From contig JAALGZ010000009.1 in NCBI GenBank assembly GCA_015227615.1, positions 992,001-1,056,000 on the forward strand: 64,000 bases of DNA, given 5' to 3'. Positions within the stretch are counted from its first letter, which is position 1. Every line of letters begins with the position of its first letter. Origin of the DNA: Labyrinthula sp. Ha (lineage: Eukaryota > Sar > Bigyra > Labyrinthulida > Labyrinthulaceae). Made by a program: the position numbers and the translations under genes. Below the pieces are notes generated by a model. The model was not told the origin of the DNA, did no database searches, and saw only the letters and a list, made by a program, of their open reading frames with translations. Of the stretch, positions 31,701 through 42,337 are shown piece by piece.

Positions 31701-34103
31701 TTAAGCCTTTACTTCCTCAGCAGGTTTGGCCTCAGTTTCTGCCTTTTCTTTCTTGGCAGCTTCCTTTGCCTCTTTCTCAGCTTCTTTCTCTGCTTTTTTT
31801 TGAGCAGCAGTTTCAGCCTTAGCTTTCTTGGCTGCTTCTTTTTCTTCTTTTTTTTTCAACGCTGCTTCTGCTTTCGCCTTCTTGTTAGCTTCTTTTTCTT
31901 CCTTCTTTTTTTTCAAAGCTGCTTCTTTTGCTTCGGCCTTTTCTTTCTTCTTTTGTGCAGCTTCAGCTTTCTTAGCTTCTTTTTCTTTCTTCTTCAGTTC
32001 TTTCTTTTCTTCCTTAGTCAACTCTTTTTTCTCTTCCTCTTTGACTTCCTCCTTAACCTCTTCTTTTTTCTCCTCTACTTTAGGTTCTTCCTTAATCTCC
32101 TCTTTTTTATCTTCTTTAACTTCCTCCTTCACTTCTTCTTTTTTCTCCTCTGCTTTAGGTTCTTCCTTAACCTCCTCTTTTTTATCTTCTTTAACTTCCT
32201 CCTTCACTTCTTCTTTTTTCTCCTCTACTTTAGGTTCTTCCTTAGCCTCCTCTGCTTTTTCCTCAGACTTAACCTCTTGTTTAGCTGCTTCTTTTTCCGC
32301 TTTCTTCTTGGCGGCAGCTTCAGCCTTAGCTTTCTTTTGAGCTTCTTTCTCTGCTTTTTTCTCTTGCATCTTCTTTGCTTTTTCTTCAGCTTTCTCCTGT
32401 TTCTTTCTAAGAGCTTCTGCTTTCTTAGCTTCTTTTTCTTTCTTCTTCAGTTCTTTCTTTTCTTCCTTAGTCAACTCTTTTTTCTCTTCCTCTTTGACTT
32501 CCTCCTTAACCTCTTCCTTAACTTCCTCTTTCTTCTCTTCAACCTTTTCTTCAGCAACCACTTCTTTTTTTTCTTCAACGACCTCTTCTTTCTTTTCTTC
32601 AACAGCTTCTTCTTTCTTTTCTTCCTTAGGAGAGATCTTATACACAACTTCCTTGAGTTTCTCAACTAAACTGGGAGAGCTTACCCAATTTTCTTCAAAT
32701 CTTCCAACTTTCTTAAGAGCTGCAGATGTACTCACTTCAATCTGTTGCACACTGAAATCTCCATAGACAGCCATAGGAGCAACTGATACAATATGATGCT
32801 CAACGCTATCATCTCCTTTCTTCTTCAGGAAGTATACTTCGAAATCTCCCTCGCTGTTTGTTCCCTTTATATCAAATTTCTCAGTTCCCTGCTCTTCAAT
32901 AAACTCAACTAGATCCTTATATGGCTTAACATTTTTCTCAGTAATGCCTTTGAAGGCATCCCCACCTTTGATCAATAGTCTGACAACTAAATCCTTCTTA
33001 GCTGCTAAACTTTCCTTCTGCTGTTCAAACCATTGAGCGGGAATCTCTTCCGACCACTTAAAAATTGCCTTACTCTTTGGAATAGGATCAAATTTCTGCT
33101 TATCAGCAACAAACTTGATTTGTCCTTCTGTCAAAGTTTCATCATCATCCCTCACAGCTACCTTCGCAAGAAACTCTACAGTTTGAGAAGATACTTCATC
33201 AGGAGTGTAAACTAGAAATTTGGTATCCAAATCTACTTCTTCAACATTAACAGCTTCAGGAACAAGAGCAATATTCTTTCTTGGAGCCTCCGCGTCAACG
33301 TTTTCGGCAAGATCACTTAACAAATCACTTGCTGTTTCTCCCACAGCAAAAGTTCCGTCAATAAAAACAACCGGGTAAGCCTTAGCAGCATCCCTGATAA
33401 ACTCTGATAAATCCTCGTTATCCGACAGTTTACCAGCAAGTGGAGCTAAGGATGTTGGATCAGCTACACTCCCGTTCAAGAGCAGCACTGACTTTCCATC
33501 AAGCTCCTCTGGTGCTAGACCAGCCTTTGCTAGCTCATCTGGGGTATAGGTGGAGAAAGGAGCGGGGAAGGTCGCAGGAGAGTTGCTAATAATGAACTTG
33601 CAGCCGGGAAGATTTGCCATTAACGTCAACATAGCTTCATGTTGTCCCTCAGCCTCTATTTGTGGCTTCATAACATTATTAAACTTTCGAGTACCGAGTT
33701 TTGTAATAAGTGCTTGCGCTTTATCAGTCACTTCTTTCGCTTCTTCATATGTCTTTGTGAACTCTTCGTCATCCGCAATAAAACCTTTTTCTTCAGCAGT
33801 GGTTTTGGCTTTATTAAGAATTTCAACGGTAACAAGAGCTTCTACTGGCTCATTCAGCCATAAGATAAACTCCTTAGGAAAAACCTCTGGAAGATCAGGA
33901 CAGGGTACTCTTTCGGTGGATTTAGAGTTCTTCTTGTTAGGACGAAGAAGGGTGAATCCAGTTAACTTAGGCGGTTTAGGTACGTTCAACTTTGGCTTGG
34001 AAAGTTTTCCCAAGCTGAAGGAGGGGATTCTTCCTAGACTTTTTCTTACACTCTCGCTAAGAGATCTCTTGCGTACTGGTTGCTGACTATCTCCTGATGA
34101 CAT
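31701..34103 (-). CDS. Protein with globular N-terminal half and Lys/Glu-rich helical C-terminal half
   Basis: 800 residues from ATG 34103. Residues 1-60 are basic and Ser/Pro/Lys-rich (RKRSLSESVRKSLGRIPS), possibly phosphorylated. About 65-490 is an unrecognised globular region that may contain a loose internal duplication, since STYTPDELAKAGL and LVYTPDEVSSQTV occur in similar surroundings. From about 495 to the end the sequence is almost entirely K, E, A and V (EEKKEEVKEEVKEE, KKEKEAKKAEA), which predicts a long single alpha helix rather than a true coiled coil. Such helices occur as spacers in cytoskeletal proteins. It converges with the gene at 30478-31455 (245 bp between stops). Function unknown. 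Confidence 0.75.
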   Translation of the reverse strand: MSSGDSQQPVRKRSLSESVRKSLGRIPSFSLGKLSKPKLNVPKPPKLTGFTLLRPNKKNSKSTERVPCPDLPEVFPKEFILWLNEPVEALVTVEILNKAKTTAEEKGFIADDEEFTKTYEEAKEVTDKAQALITKLGTRKFNNVMKPQIEAEGQHEAMLTLMANLPGCKFIISNSPATFPAPFSTYTPDELAKAGLAPEELDGKSVLLLNGSVADPTSLAPLAGKLSDNEDLSEFIRDAAKAYPVVFIDGTFAVGETASDLLSDLAENVDAEAPRKNIALVPEAVNVEEVDLDTKFLVYTPDEVSSQTVEFLAKVAVRDDDETLTEGQIKFVADKQKFDPIPKSKAIFKWSEEIPAQWFEQQKESLAAKKDLVVRLLIKGGDAFKGITEKNVKPYKDLVEFIEEQGTEKFDIKGTNSEGDFEVYFLKKKGDDSVEHHIVSVAPMAVYGDFSVQQIEVSTSAALKKVGRFEENWVSSPSLVEKLKEVVYKISPKEEKKEEAVEEKKEEVVEEKKEVVAEEKVEEKKEEVKEEVKEEVKEEEKKELTKEEKKELKKKEKEAKKAEALRKKQEKAEEKAKKMQEKKAEKEAQKKAKAEAAAKKKAEKEAAKQEVKSEEKAEEAKEEPKVEEKKEEVKEEVKEDKKEEVKEEPKAEEKKEEVKEEVKEDKKEEIKEEPKVEEKKEEVKEEVKEEEKKELTKEEKKELKKKEKEAKKAEAAQKKKEKAEAKEAALKKKKEEKEANKKAKAEAALKKKEEKEAAKKAKAETAAQKKAEKEAEKEAKEAAKKEKAETEAKPAEEVKA
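31975..32515 (-). repeat. Duplications inside the Lys/Glu-rich coding region
   Basis: A block of about 90 bp at 31977 onward recurs almost exactly at 32427 onward (encoding EEEKKELTKEEKKELKKKEK and neighbours). Between them three tandem units of about 81-84 bp (32060-32245) encode KKEEVKEEPKxEEKKEEVKEE-type repeats. Confidence 0.85.
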
Positions 34104-37100
34104 TTGAACTTGTATATTTTTTTCTTTTCTTTTCTATTTGGTTGTTTGGTTTAGATTTGGTATATTCAAACTGGAACTGCTCTCACTGGAAGAATGAATA
34201 ATGTACTTCTATTCTTGGTATTATACATCCGTTTATCGGCTAATGACTCAACACTTTCTGTGTTAAATAATACTATAAACAAGAATATTATTCTATAAAC
34301 AGTAATCTGCACATAAAGTAGCTAAAAGGTCGTATTTCCTGCTTAACGGCAAATTCAGAGAAATATTCAGTGTAATCAATTATGAAAAGCTAGGATATTT
34401 TTGCTGAATTAGATTTCTATACAAAGTAAAGCACGAATTTTGTTACACTCGGTAAGAATGAAATCCACCTGTTATATTTAGAAAAGCGACTTCTTATTGG
34501 TTAGAAACTATCTATGATATCGTTCAGATGTTAACGTTAGAATGCTTTCTATATTAATATGAATATTCCATGTAAGAAATATTTAACACTATATATATAT
34601 AACGTTAAGGGTACTCGTTTTCTTTTTGTTCTATGAGTTAAGATCCTTCTTTGCGAAATGAGAATATCATTGGATTATTTCAAGATTAAAAGAAGAAGGA
34701 CATGCAGTGTAAGAGGGCTTCTACAGGAAGTACTACGAGAACGAGTGCTGAGGTTTATAATAAGGGTGAGAATCACGGGTTGGACGACTTAACTTGCTTC
34801 GAGGTCATGTCTAGAGAACTTGAAGTGACGTCCCTCTTTTGGGACATAAGGCAGATAAAAAAGAGCTAAAAACCCAATTTCTATATTTTTAAGCTCAGCA
34901 TATATCGGCATCGATGATTATTTTTCATTATCTTAGCGGCTTATGAACTAAACCTTCTGAGAGAAAGTCAGAAATTTAAGAACGCTGGTACTTAACCCCT
35001 ACAAAAACAACAAAGCAATAAGCAAACGTATATATATATATACAGTTAAACTCCTAGGCATTGATCCCAAATATCATTATGCCACTTTGCGTTCATAATA
35101 TCTCGTCTATCCTATACTCGAGAGAACTGATGGACTCCAAACCATGTATAACTCGTGTTCAAAGGAACCCATTTCTTTTCATTGCGGGTTGTTTCCCTGG
35201 AAGTTGGAAGGTAAACATGCGGTGGATCTCTATTGACAGGTTTTATTCAAACTTCATATTTAGTTCCTGTCAAATAAAATCTATGGAAGTAACCAAGTTC
35301 GATTGCTTAACGTAAGGAAATCATTGAAGTTTGCCATGGCAGAACTAATATGGTGTTCTTACTTATGTTTCTCTAATGGTATGTCTTCACCATTTTCCAA
35401 CTGGGTTATCATGATTGAATCATAACAACGTGTTGTATTTCCCACGAATGAAAGCTGCTGATCTCTCCAAAGGAAAAACAGTACTATTTGGACAGCATTT
35501 AGTTGCTTTGAATAATGAATTCATCCCAGCTTTTCTTGTCAATTTAACCAGTCGCGGGTTTTAATGACGATTAAAGACCATAAAAAAGCTTGGTCGAACT
35601 CGTTATTTTTCTAGGTGATTTTAGTATTACAACCATAATGATATCAGGCTAGATTTCATCAGGTCGTAAACATAAGCCATATTTGGGGGAAGAGATTGAA
35701 AACTAAGAAAGTGTTATTTGTACAGACTGTGCTCTAATAGTTTTTTAACATCCAGCTGTTAATAAAACAAGAGCATTTCATAAAATTAAGTGTCTGTGTA
35801 CGAAATCTAACCGTCAAAGAACCTAAAAACTTACCACTGCTGCAACTAGTTATCGGATTAGTTTTGTTGATAATTTATCAATGAGAAATTTCCTTATATT
35901 TTTTGTTGATAGATTCTGATCATTTCCAAATTAATTTGATTGATTGTTGATGATCAGTTGATTATCAATAATGAGTTGGGCACAGCGCTTTAATGCATGA
36001 AAAAAAAACTTTTGCTTTTTTTCGCCGCACGAAAACTTATATAAGAATGCCTTATGGCCCACAAATTGCTAGGGAGGATGTAACAGGGCCATATGCTCAA
36101 TACTTAAAAATTTTAAGTTGCTTTCAAATTCAAATAAAGTTTCTTTGGCCATTTGACCTAAAGACATGTGACCCATCATTGTATCGTCAATTATTTGATT
36201 ATCAATCATAGATTAGAATAGTTTGAAAAGTGTAGCAATCAATCAACTAATAAAACTAGTTACACGACATACAAATGAAATCTTAATAAACCAAAATGCG
36301 TCAACAATACCTACGCGCAACTGTTGCCTTTTTCGATTCGCATCAGCTTTCAACCGATTTCTTTGCAGCCTTCTTGCCATTAGACTAAGATTATGTAATA
36401 AGAAAAACACTTTGAACGAGAGATGCGCCATTCTAAAATTTGCTCTCCATTAGTTGTCAACGGTCTACATGCAAACTTACCCTTTCTACTAACTCATACT
36501 ATTATTAGTTCACTTAGTTCTTAATACAACGCTACTGCTAGGATCTATGGTACTCATTTTTCTGATGCGCGTTAGCATTTTCTATGTGTCTCAGTTCCTC
36601 TAGACCGAAGTCTGAGGCTGTATCGCCTAAATAAGCGTTGGGTATCATGACTTGTCTTGAAGGTTTCCTCAGCTGTTCTCTGAAAAACCGTAAATTAGCT
36701 GAGAAAACATCGTATATCTACTTTGAAAATCCACGTACTCTGCTAGGTATCCCGAAGTTGCTGAACAGATATTGTAATGGAGATTGAGAAAGGTATTTTC
36801 CACATCTTCAATTAGGTGTTTTATCAAATGGTAGTCTAACTTGTAGTTGACTATCTGATTACTAGTTCTATCGCAAGATCATTCATGACTTTATACATGA
36901 AGTAAATAGCACTTCCTTTCAAACTTGTTGTTTAATAAATACCGATAGCGTCCTAGAGTTAGAACAATGATACGCTAATTTAAAAACAGTCCTACAAAAT
37001 TAAATGTGTATAGCCTGGAAAAACGAGATTTTCTGACATGAACAAAAGGAGTCTATTTAAGACTAGTAAAATACTAATTTGCTTTAGATCTTTAGTAAAA

Positions 37101-38709
37101 CTTGTTTGTATTATTGGTAACACCACAGCTTTACCAGTACCAGTGTAGATATAATACGATGGTTGGGTTAAATAGGGAAAGTATGAAGAGGAGAGTCCTC
37201 ACGCATCCATGCTGAACATGAAACCTGATGCTTTGTTAGAAAGCAGACCTTATCTGTATACTTTTACTTTATAAATATGAAATTATACCACAGAGACTAC
37301 TCTACAAATATTCTGGTGTTTACATTTATGTTCACAAGTACTATGAAATAACATTCTGTTTAAACAGATTAAACTTTGAGAGTTCATTACTCATAGTGGA
37401 ATTCACTAGTCTATTGCGTAAATTCAGAAAGGTTTGCTTTTTTGGAGTAACAATACATCCAATCTTAGAAAATCTAAGTCTAAAGAAATGAAGAAATAGA
37501 TACTCAAAACGCTTGTTTTGGATCAATAAGAAACATCCTGAATTAACATTAGAAACGATACTGAGCAAGCTTTTGGACCAGAATTCCAAAAAAAAATGAA
37601 AAGTTTTCGTATAAGATATGGTAGCTCTTGGGATTAGAAATTTCCTTTGTAATGGCAAATACACTACAAGACAAATGAATATTTTCGATATCGTTTATGG
37701 TAGTAGATATGAATGTTCTGTCCCTTTTCATTCTATGTTCAAAATTTAATAGCTATGGGCGACTAAAAAATAAGAGCCTTTAACTATAACAGTACTCTTG
37801 AGATTTTATTATATTCTGCTACAGGATTTTTCAAAATACTTCAAACAAAAGTTTTTCTGTTGAGCAACTGTCCTGGATGAGAATATGATAAATTAACTTG
37901 ATTTTAGTAAATTTTAGGGAGATAATTTCGTGTCCAAGATACCCTATCAAAACTTAGACTCATATTACAGTATATCACACATTTTTCCTGGAACAATGAA
38001 AAGAAGAATTATTTCTTAGAAATGCCTGAGTACATAGTGCTGAAAAAATCTCTTGGTAGTCGCAGTTTTTTTAGCTTTTGGACTTCCGAAAGTACTGAAT
38101 AGCTTACTCCATTGCGTTTTGACAATATTCTTGGTAGCTTAACCTAATAATTTTATGAGCGCATAGAAGTTAGTCGATACATAGCAACAAATCTAGCGCG
38201 AGATGTCCTGGAACTGAAAGTTTGATAGAACAAGAGTATATGAAGGATATCTTATTCATTTTATATTTTTCTAATTTGATAGGGAGATCAATTTTATGCA
38301 AAGACTTCCTTCCTTAAAAAGGGTTTTAGTAATTAACCTTTTGCTTTGAGCTGGCGAATCTCCAATTTTTCTATTAAAATTAAGCTAAGTAATATTGTAG
38401 GGCTTTGTAAAAATACACAATAGGTAAATTGACCTTGGTTCTATTTGAACATTGTGTTTAAGTTTTGTATAAGCGATTAGTACTTGTGGTTAATAATAAT
38501 GCGAGCTCTTTTTCGAAATGCCTTGTCTAGTTTACATTGTTGTTTACAGCCTGAGGGAGAGCAAGCAGGGAGCTAAACTATGTATTAAAACTTCCAGAGG
38601 TCAGCATAATATTTCTTTTATTTTAAGAATAACGGGTTAAAATCTACTATTTTATTTAATGACGATAAACAGTTTTCGGAAGAAGATCTTTTCACTTTGC
38701 CGTTAAGAG
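34104..38709. other. Long gene-poor stretch
   Basis: 4.6 kb of AT-rich DNA with only short, unsupported open frames (for example 35061-35315 plus and 37341-37664 minus). A (TA) run lies near 35030. Patches containing TTGATTATCAATAATGA-type sequence near 35.87-35.98 kb resemble patches near 7.2 kb and 50 kb, hinting at a dispersed short repeat. No gene or RNA could be supported. Confidence 0.5.
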
Positions 38710-39048
38710 ATGAGTTCTAAGTTTGATCATGAAATATTTGTTAAAGTATTCGATTAATCCTTATTAGCTTAGAATACAGGATTAGATTTATCACAAGAAT
38801 ATGATTTAAAGAGTATTTTCTGCTTTTCTTCAAGCTTAGGTTTCATTCAGAGTACTGTTACTACAATGAGGGAACGTGACACTTTTAAACTTCCAATGCT
38901 CAAGCTAAGAAAGAAGATTGAAGAAATTCTCGGCCCAGGATGGAACTTAATATTGGGAAAATCATTTGGTTTTGATATTGATCATGAAGATAAAAAAGTT
39001 TTTCACATTCATTACAAAGATTTTTCCTGTCTAATTTATAAAATATAA
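38710..39048 (+). CDS. Dynein light chain, LC8/DYNLL type, three exons
   Basis: Exons 38710-38745, 38773-38812 and 38840-39048, with two 27-nt introns that both begin GTATT and end TTAG. Together they give 94 residues. Splicing produces MSSKFDHEIFVKNTGLDLSQEYDLK.., which lines up with the VIKNADMSEEMQQDA start of LC8. It is followed by LRKKIEEILGPGWNLILGKSFGFDI..HIHYKDFSCLIYKI, matching LC8's [37 protein letters not shown]. Length is close to the usual 89. The protein would be a dimeric subunit of cytoplasmic or axonemal dynein and a hub for other partners. The final strand is more divergent than in canonical LC8, so it may be an axonemal paralogue. The gene lies 62 nt upstream of the next gene on the same strand. 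Confidence 0.85.
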
Positions 39049-39110
39049 TTCTTGATCAATATCCTAAGGGCTTAATATGACATTACTCTAAATCCAACAA
39101 ATATCCAAGA

Positions 39111-39779
39111 ATGTCAAAAAAAGTAAAAGTTGAAGTTTTCTTCGATTATAGTTCACCATGGAGTTATCTTCTTTTCACTGAAATATCAAAGCTGAATTCA
39201 GATAAAAGTATTAACTTACTGTTTAAGCCAACACTTGTTGGGGTGATTTTCAACAAAGTAAACGATTCAGTGTACAAGTTGAGACAATCGAAGCCAGTCT
39301 TGGAGAAGTTGAAATACTCACAGAAGGATATCCTTGAATGGGCAGCTATGAGAGATGTAACAATTCGAGATCCCTATGCTATGGACCCTAGTGCGCGACC
39401 TAACCCATTTCCTGTGAACTCTGCAAAGGCACTGAGGGGTGGTTTCTACTTCCAAACCGTTGAACCAGATCTATTTCTAGAATATTCTCGAAAAATATTT
39501 CATGTGTATTGGGGAGAAAGCCAAGATATAAGTAAGCTTGAAGTATTAAAACAAGTTGTGCGTAGTATTGGATATAAGAAAGTTGATGACTTTCAACAGT
39601 TTGTACTGAGTGATAAGAGCAAATCTATGCTTAAAGAAACGACCGCTGAATGCATCTCAAGAGAAGGATTTGGAGTACCTACGGTGTATGTAAATGAAAA
39701 GCACATGTACTTTGGAAATGACAGAATGCCGCTTATCTTGAATAGAATCAAACTTGAAAAACAAAAATCAAAACTCTAG
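39111..39779 (+). CDS. DsbA-like thioredoxin-fold protein (2-hydroxychromene-2-carboxylate isomerase / GST-kappa type)
   Basis: 222 residues from ATG 39111, no intron. It starts VEVFFDYSSPWSYLLFTEI, the DxxSPWSYL motif of the HCCA isomerase/GST-kappa branch of DsbA-like proteins, where Ser replaces the redox Cys-x-x-Cys. It ends with EGFGVPTVYVNEKHMYFGNDRMPLILNRI, the cis-Pro strand (GVPT) and the FGxDRM..L block of that family. The middle is the helical insert (PYAMDPSARPNPFPVNSAKALRGG). Family members are glutathione-dependent isomerases or transferases, often mitochondrial or peroxisomal; no targeting signal is evident. Substrate unknown. It sits 62 nt after the dynein light chain gene and 122 nt before the PLAT-PP2C gene. 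Confidence 0.92.
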   Translation: MSKKVKVEVFFDYSSPWSYLLFTEISKLNSDKSINLLFKPTLVGVIFNKVNDSVYKLRQSKPVLEKLKYSQKDILEWAAMRDVTIRDPYAMDPSARPNPFPVNSAKALRGGFYFQTVEPDLFLEYSRKIFHVYWGESQDISKLEVLKQVVRSIGYKKVDDFQQFVLSDKSKSMLKETTAECISREGFGVPTVYVNEKHMYFGNDRMPLILNRIKLEKQKSKL

Positions 39780-39901
39780 TCTGGTACAGATTCTATGTAT
39801 TAATTTTGATCTACTTAAAGTTATATTTATTTTTTTATTCAGTTTGTTCTTCAAATTCTAAATGTTAAACGGTTGAGTATGTGAGAAACGAGCTTAAAAC
39901 G

Positions 39902-41796
39902 ATGGGCCATATGGCCAAATATATTTCAATAAGGAGAGATTACAAAAAGATAAGACAAGAGATGTTTAGTTTAATGGGAAAACGTCAAAGGGCTCTACAA
40001 GTTATATCAAAACACATTCGTTTTGTTTCAAAGAATGAAAAAAACATTGCAAAGGTTGTTAATAACTCTGATTTTGGCTATAATATCAAGTATCAACAAG
40101 AGTTGTGTGTTTGAATTGATTAGGGTTACAACGGGGAACAGAAGAGGTGCTGGAACTACCGCACAGGTTTTTATAAAGTAAAAAAAAGTCGTTTTTTTAT
40201 TCTTAGGTTATTTGGATCAAAGACATCTACCGATCTGATTAACCTCACTGGTGATTTCGACAGAGCTAGCCTTGTTGAAGTATCCTTTTGCTTCTTCTAA
40301 ACAGCTTAGAACGATGTATACCTTGACCAAACTCTTGGAAAACTGAACAAAATATTAATTGGTCATGACAACATGGGGGATCAAGTATTTTCCTTATTTT
40401 TTTTTATTTCTAGGGTGTTAGTTGGTACTTAAAACAAGTAGAAGTTATTTCTCCTTTCAACAGTGACGCTTTGCTTTTTTAAACGGATAGGTATGCATGT
40501 GTTCCCTGTTGGAAAATGGTTGGGCGAAAAGGACAATGATCTAACAGAACAAGTGCCCAGTTTTGTAAAGGTAAAAAAAGTCGAAAACTTAAAGCGAAAG
40601 GATTCAATAGAGGTACGGTTTTGTTTCATATTATGGTTAGGATTTTGCAGGGTTAGAAGGAGTGCCATTATTCATGCAGTCTGGTGCTGCTTGCTTTCCG
40701 CATCCTGAGAAGGTATAATCCGTTTAAAGGATTACAGTATAGGATGGAAAAGGAGTTATTCAGAGTCGGTTTGGATTTGCAGGTGAAGATTCGTATAGCA
40801 TAACTCCGTTACGCGGAAAAAATGATGTTACACTTTCTAATTATGAAAACAGTCTCTTGGTTCTCGCCGTGGCTGATGGAGTATATTCTTGGAGAAGACA
40901 GGGCATTGACGCAGGAAAGTATTCTAGAGCTTTAGTTAAACAAATTCAAAAATCCGCTGAAGTATTTTTTGTTTCTTGATTATTATATTTAGAAATCTCT
41001 GCTTCAAGGATATGCAAATATTGATTTTGCAGCAGCTGCTACGTCGATTGACGAACCAAAACTTGAGTTACGCCAACTTTCTCCAATGCCCCTGTTAGTT
41101 TCCGCAGAAGATAAACTAAAAGAAGCAGATATTAAGGGTAGTTGTACGGCTTGTTGTGCTGTAGTTGATGGCTTAACTTCTCGACTACGTATTGCTAATT
41201 TGGGGGATTCAGGTGTTGCCTTGATTCGACAGGGTGCTGTTGTCTTTAGAACAAGAGAACAAGAACATAATTTTGGATATCCTTTTCAAACACCCATAGA
41301 TAGTGTTGTTGAAGCTGAAATTTATGACATCCGAATTTTTGCTGGGGATATTATACTATGTGGAAGGTGTTTTTTATTGATTCTGTGTAATTCTTAGTGA
41401 TGGAGTTTTTGACAACTTAGATGATGATGAACTCGAAGACATATTTGATGGAATATTTGTAACAGAGTCTTCAGATTGTATTTTGTTCTGCTTGATTTTA
41501 TTTTAGTTGATGCCTTGGTTCAGACCCAGAAACCTAAGATATCAGCTAAACAGGCAGCATTTCAAGTTTGTATATTTTCTTTATATTTCTCATCCATAGG
41601 TTCAAGAGCCTTTGACTTGAGTGTTGATAAAACAAAAAATACACCATTTGCTCTAGTAGTCAAATACATTTTCTAAGTTCTAGGCTGCTTCGGAAGAATT
41701 CAATATGGTTTATTCAGGGGTACTTTCTTTGCAGTTATTTTATCCTAGGGGAAAAAGGACGATATTACTTGTATTGTAACATTTGTTACTAGCTGA
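39902..41796 (+). CDS. PLAT-domain/PP2C phosphatase fusion, 14 exons with 28-34-nt introns
   Basis: Exons: 39902-40089, 40124-40177, 40207-40279, 40310-40384, 40414-40462, 40491-40612, 40641-40712, 40743-40961, 40993-41366, 41398-41477, 41507-41569, 41600-41655, 41684-41719, 41749-41796. All thirteen introns are GT..AG and 28-34 nt. The phases close to 502 residues. After a basic 60-residue N-terminus comes a PLAT/LH2 domain (about 60-185): YNIKVTTGNRRGAGTTAQVF, then LGKLNKILIGHDNMGDQGVS and MHVFPVGKWLGEKDND. A PP2C domain of the PPTC7 type follows (about 215-502): SGAACFPHPEK, FGFAGEDSYSI, VADGVYSWRRQGIDAGKYS, NLGDSGVALIRQG, SDGVFDN, TPFALAASEE and GGKKDDITCIVTFV. The metal-binding Asp residues are all present, so it should be an active Mn/Mg-dependent Ser/Thr phosphatase. 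PLAT domains bind membranes or proteins, which would recruit the enzyme. I know no other PLAT-PPTC7 fusion. Confidence 0.92.
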
Positions 41797-41832
41797 GACC
41801 TTTGTGCATAAATATACCAGTTAGTTAAAAGT

Positions 41833-42337
41833 ATGGAAAAACAAGAAGTGGATAGAATACAGGCATTTTTTTTTGTGAGTTTACACTTAGTCCTATAGAG
41901 ATGCATTTAAAGCGTTTGATGTATATGAAGAAGGAAAGATAGATTTTGTAGAACTTTATCATTTACTAAGTGCATTTGGTCATGAACTTACAAGAAAGGA
42001 ATGTTTGAAATTTTGTATAGATGAACATCGACTTCAGGTGAAAGGGGCAAATATCGGGAGAAAAAAAAATTTCATTTCCTTCAAAGGTTTTGTGGATATT
42101 GCTGAAAAGTTAGAAGAAAAGAAAGGCTTTGAGAAAAGGGCAAAGGAGGCGTTTGCTATTATTGACGTAAACGGCAAAGGAAAAGCAAAGGAAGAAGATT
42201 TTGTCAAAGCTGGGTTTGCAAGAGAAATAGTTCAGAACTGGTTTGATCAACTGGATAGTCACTTAAGAGATTATTTTACTGAAGAAGATTTTGTAACATT
42301 TTACAAGAGGGTGTATATTTGGTCAAAGTATAAGTAA
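41833..42337 (+). CDS. EF-hand protein, centrin/calmodulin-like, 5' end unresolved
   Basis: From about 41893 the frame reads YRDAFKAFDVYEEGKIDFVELYHLLSAFGHELT and, later, EKRAKEAFAIIDVNGKGKAKEEDFVKAG, two helix-loop-helix EF-hand units typical of centrins and calmodulin. It ends YKRVYIWSKYK at 42337. The loops are degenerate (acidic residues missing at several coordinating positions), so calcium binding may be weak. The first exon is uncertain. ATG 41833 followed by a 43-nt intron (donor GTGGAT, acceptor ACTTAG) gives MEKQE-SYRDAFKAFD and fits in phase, but that intron is longer than all others here, and a 24-nt alternative breaks the frame. The ATG is only 36 nt after the PP2C stop, so the EF-hands might instead be part of that protein through an intron I could not place. 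Confidence 0.65.

Noticed and set aside
31686-32669. 327-residue Phe/Leu/Ser-rich plus-strand frame
   Set aside because: Antisense of the Lys/Glu-rich coding region; its composition is the forced complement of AAG/GAA codons.
37341-37664. 107-residue minus-strand frame
   Set aside because: Composition looks random for AT-rich DNA and no motif is present.
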